13,514 bases of DNA from Acidobacteriaceae bacterium (GTDB taxonomy: Bacteria > Acidobacteriota > Terriglobia > Terriglobales > Acidobacteriaceae). The stretch spans positions 16,925-30,438 of the forward strand of contig PKXI01000195.1 of assembly GCA_003133425.1 (NCBI GenBank), in the 5' to 3' direction. A program made the translations under genes and the position numbers. How positions within the stretch are numbered: position 1 is the stretch's first letter; each line of letters opens with the position of its first letter. Positions 6,735 through 13,215 of the stretch are shown in pieces. Under the pieces are notes generated by a model. It made no database searches and was not told the origin of the DNA. It saw only the letters and a list, made by a program, of their open reading frames with translations.

Positions 6735-7246
6735 GCACGAAAGACCAGCCTGGCTATTATCTTGAGCCGCTCGGCAAGCAGCATGACCGGGCAGCTTTCT
6801 CGTGTGGGGTCGAAGCGCTCGACAATTACTTTCGCGGCGATCCCATTCGACAGGATGTGAGCCGAAAGACGGCGAATGCTTTTGTTCTGACCAATGATGG
6901 CAAATCCGTGGCCGGCTTCTACACGCTTTCGCCGATTTCGATCCTGAGCGTGGATCTACCGGCGCGTCTCGCAAAAAAGCTGCCTCAGCGCCCCATTGGC
7001 GCAACGCTCATTGGACGCATGGGAATGGATGTGTCTCTACAAGGAAACCGTCTTGGAGAGTTGATGCTCACCGATGCACTTTACAAGGCATGGCAAGCCT
7101 CACAACTGGTCTCCTCCTGGGCGGTCGTTGTGGACGCCAAGGAAGGCGCCCGGGAGTTTTACATCAAGTACGAATTCACTCCGTTTGCCACGCAACCAAA
7201 CCGGCTTTTCCTTCCGATGAAGAAGATCGATTTGATGTTTGGTTAG
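6731..7246 (+). CDS. GNAT-family acetyltransferase toxin (TacT/AtaT-like)
   Basis: This 171-aa GNAT enzyme pairs with the DUF1778 antitoxin just upstream. Characterised relatives acetylate the amino group of the amino acid on charged tRNAs and so stop translation. Seen here are an N-terminal FSCGVEALDNYF (23-34) typical of this toxin clade, the beta4 strand LIGRMGMD (93-100), the acetyl-CoA pyrophosphate loop QGNRLGE (104-110) and the Phe143-Tyr144 of REFYIKYEFTPF, where Tyr144 matches the catalytic tyrosine. The length is normal and the reading frame intact, so it is probably functional. The start codon is decided by the ATGA overlap. Which tRNA is attacked cannot be told from the sequence. 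The gene ends 9 bases before the stop of the convergent SDR gene, with no room for a terminator. Confidence 0.92.
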   Translation: MSTKDQPGYYLEPLGKQHDRAAFSCGVEALDNYFRGDPIRQDVSRKTANAFVLTNDGKSVAGFYTLSPISILSVDLPARLAKKLPQRPIGATLIGRMGMDVSLQGNRLGELMLTDALYKAWQASQLVSSWAVVVDAKEGAREFYIKYEFTPFATQPNRLFLPMKKIDLMFG

Positions 7247-7255
7247 TGACAGATT

Positions 7256-8026
7256 TCATCGGATTGCAAAACCGCCATCGACACGAATCGTATCGCCGGT
7301 AACGAAGTCGGAAGCCCGCGAGGCGAGGTAGACTGCCGTCCCGGCGATCTCCTCCGGTTCGCCAAAACGACCGGCTGGTGTCCGCAAAATGATCTCGTCA
7401 TACAGCAGGGGCATGGAGTGTACCGGCGCCGTCATTTCAGTTTCAATCCAACCTGGAGCAATCGCATTGACTTGAATGTTGTGCGGGGCGAGCTCAATGG
7501 CCATTGATTTGGTCAGTTGGATGATCGCGCCCTTGGCCGCGCTATAAGAGGGGATGAGCGCTGATCCAAAGAATGAATACATGCTGCCGATGTTGATGAT
7601 CTTTCCGCCTTTGCGGCTGATCATCAATGGGGCGGCAAGCTTGGAAAGAAGGAAAACCGCATTGAGCTGCGTCTCGATGACGTTGTCCCAGTCTTCAGGT
7701 TTCTCGTTCAGGATGCCGCCGCTCAGCGACACATTGCCGGCGTTGTTCACCAGGATGTCGATGCCGCCGAGTTCGCTGACGACCTTGTTCAACGCGGGTT
7801 CCAAGGCAACGCGATCAGTCAGATCAACCTTCACGGCAATCGATGGGACGCCGATGGACTTCAGTTCGGAAAGCACACGCTGGTTCTTTTCATCGTTTCG
7901 ACCGAGCACGGCGACGGCAGCCCCGGCCCGGGCTAATCCGAGGGCAATTCCGCGGCCGATTCCGCCATTGCCACCAGTCACGACGGCCACCCGGCCGGTC
8001 AAGTCAAACAATCCGGGAGTCTTCAT
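7256..8026 (-). CDS. SDR-family NAD(P)-dependent oxidoreductase
   Basis: This 256-aa protein is a classical short-chain dehydrogenase/reductase. It has the dinucleotide-binding TGGNGGIG (17-24), NNAG (94-97) and the catalytic tetrad Asn122, Ser148, Tyr161 and Lys165 (YSAAK). Arg43 in VLGRND, after the second strand, favours NADP(H) over NAD(H). The C-terminal DFVTGDTIRVDGGFAIR is also typical. The overall sequence resembles gluconate 5-dehydrogenase and 2-deoxy-gluconate (KduD) dehydrogenases, so sugar-acid oxidation is plausible, but substrate assignment in this family from sequence alone is unreliable. The ATG at 8026 has GAGG 8 bases upstream. It is transcribed alone, convergent with the toxin gene, and the region between them has no terminator. 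Confidence 0.88.
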   Translation of the reverse strand: MKTPGLFDLTGRVAVVTGGNGGIGRGIALGLARAGAAVAVLGRNDEKNQRVLSELKSIGVPSIAVKVDLTDRVALEPALNKVVSELGGIDILVNNAGNVSLSGGILNEKPEDWDNVIETQLNAVFLLSKLAAPLMISRKGGKIINIGSMYSFFGSALIPSYSAAKGAIIQLTKSMAIELAPHNIQVNAIAPGWIETEMTAPVHSMPLLYDEIILRTPAGRFGEPEEIAGTAVYLASRASDFVTGDTIRVDGGFAIR

Positions 8027-8244
8027 CGAGCAATCCTCATTCGGACGACGGGGTTGGCAGACCTATCTTCATTGCAGATTGGTCTTGGTTGATGTCAGAG
8101 ACGAAATACCATGGAAGGGAAGCTGGCGCAGCCCGGCGCGCGGCGATCACTCATCGTAAACGAATCGGAGGCAGGAGAGACCGCAAAAGACGATGCGCAT
8201 CCGCTTTTCGGGCTCGCCAATAAGGTTTTCCACCCCACTTTTCG
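8027..8244. other. Intergenic stretch between SDR gene and rplM promoter
   Basis: This divergent gap should hold the SDR promoter, read on the minus strand, but I see no good pair of hexamers. CTGACA near 8094-8099 (minus) is the closest -35, without a properly placed -10. Short ORFs on both strands here have no ribosome binding site or recognisable motif. I found no tRNA, repeat or terminator. Confidence 0.3.
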
Positions 8245-8273
8245 TTGACTCCAGACCCCATTTCGGGTATTCT
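8245..8273 (+). promoter_or_regulatory. Sigma70-type promoter of the rplM-rpsI cluster
   Basis: TTGACT (8245-8250) and TATTCT (8268-8273) are exactly 17 bases apart, matching the consensus at 5 and 4 of 6 positions. Transcription would start at about 8280. The spacer contains CAGACCCCA (8252-8260), whose exact reverse complement TGGGGTCTG lies at 8298-8306, in the early transcript. Because one arm lies upstream of the start, the pair could be a DNA-level operator rather than an RNA hairpin. Confidence 0.65.
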
Positions 8274-8280
8274 GAAGACC

Positions 8281-8538
8281 TTGCGCGGTGTTGCGCCTGG
8301 GGTCTGCGTGTACTCACCCGGACTCGGCTGACGGATGCCCCTGAAGGGGATTCGCCTGCAACAGGTCACAGGCCGCTGAACGTTGATTCTGTTCAGCTAA
8401 GCCAGAGCCCTTCAAGGGGCCAACTCGAGCAGTCCTCACCCGAACAGATTTGTTTGGCAGTGGGTAGAATTCAGGCCCTTGCGCTTTTTGAGCGTGGGCG
8501 AATGTGTTTTGTGTCGGTTTTTTGAAGGCAGGAGTGAG
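8281..8538 (+). promoter_or_regulatory. Long structured 5' leader of rplM
   Basis: The stretch from the predicted start to the rplM ATG is about 258 bases, long for a ribosomal protein mRNA. It contains hairpins GCGC/GCGC (about 8283-8296), CCCC/GGGG around TGAA (8338-8349), CCTG/CAGG (8355-8365), GCTGAAC/GTTCAGC (8375-8381/8391-8397), GCCC/GGGC around TTCAAG (8407-8420) and a two-part stem GCCC-CGCT/AGCG-GGGC (8475-8499). AGGAG at 8530-8534 is the ribosome binding site. L13 leaders controlling rplM-rpsI are known in Firmicutes; whether this is an equivalent is not shown. Confidence 0.4.
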
Positions 8539-8970
8539 ATGGGTACCTTTGTTCCGAGCGGCAAAGATGTTGTCCGCAAGTTTTTTGTGATTGATGCCAG
8601 CGGCAAGACGCTGGGGAGGCTGGCCACCAAGGCTGCCGATGTGCTGAGCGGCAAGCTGAATCCCCAGTACGTGCCCTACATTGACACCGGCGACCACGTG
8701 ATCGTGATCAACGCGGAGAAGGTGCGGCTGACCGGCCTCAAGGCCGACAGCAAGCTCTATCGCCGCTACACCGGTTTCCCCGGCGGGCTGCGCGAGGAGT
8801 CGTACACGCGCCTCCTGAACCGCAAGCCGGAGATGATTCTGGAGCAGGCCATCAAGGGCATGCTTCCCAAGAGCAAGATGGGCCGCCAGATGGCTACCAA
8901 GCTGAAGGTCTATCGCGGCGACAAGCATCCCCACCAGGCGCAGATGCCGGTGGCGTTGGAAATTGGATAA
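8539..8970 (+). CDS. rplM: 50S ribosomal protein L13
   Basis: The 143-aa product is ribosomal protein L13 (uL13), an early-binding protein of the large subunit. Clear family blocks are [25 protein letters not shown] (about 15-38, given here in part), [12 protein letters not shown] (51-62) and the C-terminal signature [10 protein letters not shown]...[16 protein letters not shown]. The length matches E. coli L13 (142 aa). The start is placed at ATG 8539 because AGGAG (8530-8534) precedes it and the family begins here; the frame is open further upstream, from TTG 8479, but that part has no similarity. It is the first gene of the rplM-rpsI pair, as in most bacteria, with a heptamer-repeat element filling the 132-base spacer to rpsI. 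Confidence 0.98.
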   Translation: MGTFVPSGKDVVRKFFVIDASGKTLGRLATKAADVLSGKLNPQYVPYIDTGDHVIVINAEKVRLTGLKADSKLYRRYTGFPGGLREESYTRLLNRKPEMILEQAIKGMLPKSKMGRQMATKLKVYRGDKHPHQAQMPVALEIG

Positions 8971-8972
8971 AG

Positions 8973-9094
8973 CAGCTATCAGCTTTCAGCTTTCAGTTTT
9001 TTCCCTGCTGATGCGGAAAGTTCAGAGCGGCACAAAGAATTGAATGCAAGCACGACAATGCTGAAGGCTGAAAGCTGACGGCTGAGAGCTAAGA
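8973..9094. repeat. Heptamer tandem-repeat inverted element, rplM-rpsI spacer
   Basis: The left arm is four 7-base units with no gaps: CAGCTAT, CAGCTTT, CAGCTTT, CAGTTTT (8973-9000). The right arm is five units: GCTGAAG, GCTGAAA, GCTGACG, GCTGAGA, GCTAAGA (9060-9094). The right arm is close to the reverse complement of the left, so 8974-8999 can pair with about 9065-9090 with roughly five mismatches, leaving a loop of about 65 bases. The last unit runs into AAGAGG (9091-9096), the rpsI ribosome binding site. There are no mobile genes and no cas genes, and the units are far too short for a CRISPR. Confidence 0.75.
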
Positions 9095-9102
9095 GGAAAC
9101 GA

Positions 9103-9498
9103 ATGGCAGATCTGGTTCAGTATTACGGGACGGGGCGGCGCAAGTCGGCGATCGCGCGCGTCTTTCTTCGTCCCGGCACGGGCGAGTGGAAGGTTAACGG
9201 CAAGGCTTTTGAAGAGTACTTCGTCACCGAGCAGCAGCGTGTAGCCGCCAAGCGGACGCTGGTTGTGGCCGAGCTGGCCAGCTCCTTCGACGTTGTTACC
9301 ACCGTCAAGAGCGGCGGCGTTGCCGCACAGGCCGATGCCGTGAAGATGGGCATTGCCCGCGCCCTGGTTGAATTCAACCCGGAGCTGCGCAAGCTGCTCA
9401 AGGCTGAAGGGCTGATGACTCGCGACGCGCGCCAGAAGGAACGCAAGAAGTACGGCCAGAAGGGCGCCCGCAAGCGGTTCCAGTTCTCGAAGAGATAG
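9103..9498 (+). CDS. rpsI: 30S ribosomal protein S9
   Basis: The 131-aa product is ribosomal protein S9 (uS9), whose C-terminal tail reaches the P-site tRNA. Visible are the N-terminal [19 protein letters not shown], the central [18 protein letters not shown] and the basic C-terminus [11 protein letters not shown], ending with the conserved Ser-Lys-Arg. The length is normal (E. coli 130). AAGAGG at 9091-9096 is the ribosome binding site, 6 bases before the ATG, and it is shared with the end of the upstream repeat element. It is co-directional with rplM and probably co-transcribed with it; no promoter or terminator is visible in the spacer. Confidence 0.98.
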   Translation: MADLVQYYGTGRRKSAIARVFLRPGTGEWKVNGKAFEEYFVTEQQRVAAKRTLVVAELASSFDVVTTVKSGGVAAQADAVKMGIARALVEFNPELRKLLKAEGLMTRDARQKERKKYGQKGARKRFQFSKR

Positions 9499-9574
9499 TG
9501 AACAGAGGACAGTGAACAGTGGACAGGTCCGGCGATTCGGGATTCTGATCACTGATCACTGTCCACTGTCCACT
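9499..9574. repeat. Heptamer tandem-repeat inverted element, rpsI-rpsB spacer
   Basis: Directly after the rpsI stop codon come four 7-base units: TGAACAG, AGGACAG, TGAACAG, TGGACAG (9499-9526). After 19 bases follow four more: TGATCAC twice, then TGTCCAC twice (9546-9573). The 16 bases 9511-9526 match the reverse complement of 9559-9574 at 15 positions, so a stem with a 32-base loop can form. The design copies the element in the rplM-rpsI spacer but the units differ. No T-run follows, so it is not a standard terminator. Confidence 0.75.
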
Positions 9575-9587
9575 CGGTACCAAATCC

Positions 9588-9652
9588 CCCGCGAAAGCGG
9601 GTTTCAATCCGGACACCGGTATCACCAGTCCGGATGCAATCCACAAAGGAGG
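9588..9652 (+). promoter_or_regulatory. rpsB leader hairpins and start-deciding RBS
   Basis: CCCGC-GAAA-GCGGG (9588-9601) is a perfect stem with a GNRA tetraloop. ATCCGG (9607-9612) pairs with CCGGAT (9630-9635). AAAGGAGG (9645-9652) is a very strong ribosome binding site placed 4 bases before TTG 9657, which decides the start over ATG 9672. S2-binding leaders regulate rpsB in several phyla; here that is inference from position only. Confidence 0.45.
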
Positions 9653-9656
9653 CCTC

Positions 9657-10523
<867 letters not shown>

Positions 10524-10531
10524 TCATTGCC

Positions 10532-10596
10532 GCGCACGCAAGTGCGCAAACTGAGACGAGCGTGGCCGCCCGGTTCAGGTGCCACGCTTTTCTTTT
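10532..10596 (+). terminator. Intrinsic terminator between rpsB and tsf
   Basis: A small hairpin GCGCAC-GCAA-GTGCGC (10532-10547) comes first. It is followed by AGCGTGGC (10559-10566) pairing exactly with GCCACGCT (10581-10588) and the run TTTTCTTTT (10588-10596). This has the form of an intrinsic terminator inside a cluster that is usually co-transcribed, so it may be partial and set the rpsB to tsf ratio. I see no convincing separate tsf promoter in 10597-10670. Confidence 0.75.
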
Positions 10597-10670
10597 GCCG
10601 GAAATTCATCGGCGTGAACCCAAATAAGACTGGCTCCAGGTTAGCAATAGGCGCCGGGAAGAGAGAGATT

Positions 10671-11324
10671 ATGACAGTGAGTGAAAAGATTGATGCCAAG
10701 CTTGTGAAAGAGCTGCGCGAAAAGTCCGGCGCGCCCATGGGCGATTGCCTCAAGGCGTTGCAGGAAACCAAGGGAAACATCGAGGAAGCATTTGTGGTGC
10801 TGCGCAAGCGGGGCATGGCCTCGGCGCAGAAGAAGGCTTCGCGTACCACCAACGACGGCTCGGTATACCCGTACATCCATGCCGGCGGCAAGCTGGGCGT
10901 ACTCATTGAAGTGAACTGCGAGAGCGACTTTGTGGCGCGCACCGAGGACTTCCAGGAGCTGCTCAAGGACATCGCCATGCACATCGCGGCCAGCGATCCT
11001 CGCTACGTAAAGCCCGAGGACGTCACGCCTGAAGATCTCGAGCGCGAGAAGGATATCTTTCGCGCCCAGGCCGCTGCCACCGGCAAGCCGGCTCCGGTCA
11101 TCGAGAAGATTGTCGACGGCAAGATGGCGAAGTTCTACGAAGAGGTGTGTCTCCTCGAACAGCCCTTTATCAAGGACCAGGCCATCAGCATCAAGGAGCT
11201 GATTGCGCAGAAGGTTGGCAAACTGGGCGAGAACATTACGGTGCGCCGCTTTGCACGCTTCAAGGTGGGCGCGCCCGACTGGACCGTGGCGCAGACCAAG
11301 GCTGTTGAAGCCGCCGCAGAGTAA
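10671..11324 (+). CDS. tsf: Elongation factor Ts
   Basis: The 217-aa product is EF-Ts, the nucleotide exchange factor of EF-Tu. It has the N-terminal UBA-like block AKLVKELREKSGAPMGDCLKAL (in part, 9-30), the EF-Tu-contacting ESDFVAR (84-90, Asp86-Phe87 matching the TDFV motif) and the conserved CLLEQPFIKD. It is much shorter than E. coli EF-Ts (283 aa), like the compact form in Thermus, lacking much of the second core subdomain. The ATG at 10671 follows the purine-rich GGGAAGAGAGAG; the frame is open 48 codons further upstream, but that part covers the terminator and is not coding. The neighbours pyrH and frr, common after tsf elsewhere, are absent; a terminator follows instead. Confidence 0.97.
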   Translation: MTVSEKIDAKLVKELREKSGAPMGDCLKALQETKGNIEEAFVVLRKRGMASAQKKASRTTNDGSVYPYIHAGGKLGVLIEVNCESDFVARTEDFQELLKDIAMHIAASDPRYVKPEDVTPEDLEREKDIFRAQAAATGKPAPVIEKIVDGKMAKFYEEVCLLEQPFIKDQAISIKELIAQKVGKLGENITVRRFARFKVGAPDWTVAQTKAVEAAAE

Positions 11325-11348
11325 ATCTCCGCACACCGGAAATACAGA

Positions 11349-11383
11349 AGGGGCAGCCCGCATCGCGGACTGCCCCTCTTTTT
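11349..11383 (+). terminator. Intrinsic terminator after tsf
   Basis: AGGGGCAG (11349-11356) pairs exactly with CTGCCCCT (11370-11377), with an inner CCGC/GCGG stem around ATC (11358-11368). TCTTTTT follows at 11377-11383. It ends the ribosomal cluster. The porin gene converges on it, and the A-rich AAATACA just before it may let it also stop minus-strand transcripts. Confidence 0.9.
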
Positions 11384-11409
11384 GTGTGCCGGGCCCGAAG
11401 GTCCGGGGT

Positions 11410-13215
11410 TTATGGCAGGTAGTAGCGCAGAGACGTCCAGACCATGTTGTCTTTTCCACGCGCGCCGCCACCGGGATTTGTGGTGCCACCGGCGCCGGAC
11501 CAGAGATCGCGCTCGAACCAGCTGTATTGCACTCCCTGACGCAGACGGCCCTTTGGCCCGTTGTAGATGTTGTACCAGTAGCCGGCCGTGAACTCTTGCA
11601 CATCCTTGTTGTTGTTGCCGCAGTTGGCCGGAGCGATGGGAGCTGCGGCGGGAATCGATGCGGTTGAAACAGGTTCGACAGTGCAACCGGACATATTCGT
11701 GCTTCTTGCGCCGTAGCCAACCTGGGTTGCTCCGTTGAGCACATAGTCGCGGTCGATGTAGTCAGCGCCGTAGTTGAAGTACATGTTCAGGCGGGGGGTG
11801 GGATTCAGCTCGATGGTGCTGAGAGCCGAAAAGCCATGCAGCGGAGATAGTTGACCATTGGGACGAATTGTTACGTCGGCAATGGTGGATGAGCCGTAGC
11901 GGCCGACGCCCTGGCCCCACAAGCCCTTGAGGCCGATTGTGACTTTCTTGTTGGCCAACGGTGCGCGGAAGCCGCCACCGATTCCTGCGCCCATCTCTTT
12001 GTCGTTGTAAGCGCTGGCAGCAGAGGAAGGCGCGTTGGGATAGATGCGATCGCGGAAGGTACGCTGGATGCCGATCAGCTCCCAGTGTCCCCATCCCGGC
12101 TCCAGTGCCACTTTGACAATAATGTCCGGAGCGTAATTAAACGAGTAGTTGGCATTGAGGTTGTAGAGGCCGCCGCCAGTTCCACCCGAACCCAGCAAAA
12201 CATTGGTGGGCAGGTTAGAGCCGGCGGGATTTAGTGTTTCAGCATTTTCGGCGGAAGCGCCGATGAAGAACTTCTTGTTGAATGCCTTTGAAACGCGGAA
12301 GCTGTATTGACGTGTCCAGACGAAGCCAGCTTCGTACTGTGCGTCGATGGTCGACGGCAGAATCTCGGTTCCCCTTGTAAGTCCCGCTGTGGTCTCAGTG
12401 GCCAACGACCAGCCCTGTCCGCCCGAAAAGTCCCATCCGGAATTCAACAGCGCATCAGCCCACAATTGGCGCTGACGCAGAGTGTAACTGTTGCTCTGGT
12501 TGTTGTTGGACGTTACACCGGCACTCAGCCAGTCCAGTTCGTAGTAGCCGGACAGAGTCATGGCGGGCAACTTGCCAATGGCTTTTATTGCGATGCGCGA
12601 CTGGCGGCCGGAACCGTAGAACTCGCTCAATTGCGATGCGTCGGAATTTGCAAGCGGGACACCCGTGAACGGCGTGTTGATGTCGCCGCCTGTGGCTCCC
12701 TGGCGCCACACAGTTTCGGCGGCCAGGAAACTTCCGGTGGGTGAAATGGTGACACCCTTGAAGTTGATTACATCCGGATTGGCGATGGCCTTCTTGATGG
12801 CGGCGGTTTCGTCGGTGATGGAGCCGACGGCTATGGCGTTCACATTTCTCATGTCTTCCACTGTGGCCTTCAACGTCGTCGCAGCAGCGGCATTTTCGTT
12901 GACCGCCTGCTGCTGCGCATCAGCCGCAGCCTGGGCCTTGGCAGCGGCCGCTTGTGCATCGAACGCAGCCTGCTGCGCCTGCTTTACTTGCGCGTCCTTT
13001 TCGGCAAGGCTGCTCTTCAAGCTGTCGATCTGCCCCTGAAACTCCAAACGCAGCGACTGAATCTGTTCCTCGACCGTGGGTCCCGCTGGCGCTTTGGCTT
13101 TCCTGGTTGCAGCGGGCTTTTTAGCCGGCGGGGTTGGGTCGCTGGCGTAGGCGTAAGAAACAACGAGGCTGGCTGCCAATACTCCGGCGGCAACAGTTTT
13201 GTGTCTGAAGTTCAT
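11410..13215 (-). CDS. Coiled-coil outer-membrane porin-like beta-barrel (DcaP-like)
   Basis: The 601-aa product looks like an outer-membrane porin. Residues 1-24 are a Sec signal peptide (cleavage after AYA). A Pro/Lys/Ala linker (26-47) leads to an Ala/Gln-rich coiled coil (about 48-125), which could trimerise or reach toward the peptidoglycan. From about 152 the pattern of alternating hydrophobic residues, aromatic girdles and Gly/Asn-rich loops indicates a beta-barrel ending in the aromatic SLRYYLP. The block GRQSRIAIKAIGKLP...GYYELDW (204-229) resembles DcaP-type porins from memory. Cys511 and Cys532 may form a disulfide in a late loop. AAGAGG lies 4 bases before the ATG. The transported solute is unknown. 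It is monocistronic, with a leader of about 200 bases. Confidence 0.75.
   Translation of the reverse strand: MNFRHKTVAAGVLAASLVVSYAYASDPTPPAKKPAATRKAKAPAGPTVEEQIQSLRLEFQGQIDSLKSSLAEKDAQVKQAQQAAFDAQAAAAKAQAAADAQQQAVNENAAAATTLKATVEDMRNVNAIAVGSITDETAAIKKAIANPDVINFKGVTISPTGSFLAAETVWRQGATGGDINTPFTGVPLANSDASQLSEFYGSGRQSRIAIKAIGKLPAMTLSGYYELDWLSAGVTSNNNQSNSYTLRQRQLWADALLNSGWDFSGGQGWSLATETTAGLTRGTEILPSTIDAQYEAGFVWTRQYSFRVSKAFNKKFFIGASAENAETLNPAGSNLPTNVLLGSGGTGGGLYNLNANYSFNYAPDIIVKVALEPGWGHWELIGIQRTFRDRIYPNAPSSAASAYNDKEMGAGIGGGFRAPLANKKVTIGLKGLWGQGVGRYGSSTIADVTIRPNGQLSPLHGFSALSTIELNPTPRLNMYFNYGADYIDRDYVLNGATQVGYGARSTNMSGCTVEPVSTASIPAAAPIAPANCGNNNKDVQEFTAGYWYNIYNGPKGRLRQGVQYSWFERDLWSGAGGTTNPGGGARGKDNMVWTSLRYYLP

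Noticed and set aside
8475..8499. Hairpin before rplM as a terminator/attenuator
   Set aside because: The stem is not directly followed by a T-run; the T-rich stretch at 8518-8523 is about 18 bases away. Kept only as leader structure.
8193..8525. 110-aa ORF upstream of rplM
   Set aside because: It covers the rplM promoter and leader hairpins, lacks a ribosome binding site and has no recognisable motif.
8973..9574. CRISPR-like reading of the two repeat regions
   Set aside because: Units are 7 bases without spacers, arms are in opposite sense, and there are no cas genes.
10527..10670. N-terminal extension of EF-Ts
   Set aside because: The region contains the terminator hairpin and T-run after rpsB and the family begins at MTVSEKI.
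10641..11744. 367-aa minus-strand ORF
   Set aside because: It is antisense to tsf and crosses the terminator at 11349-11383; no family signature.
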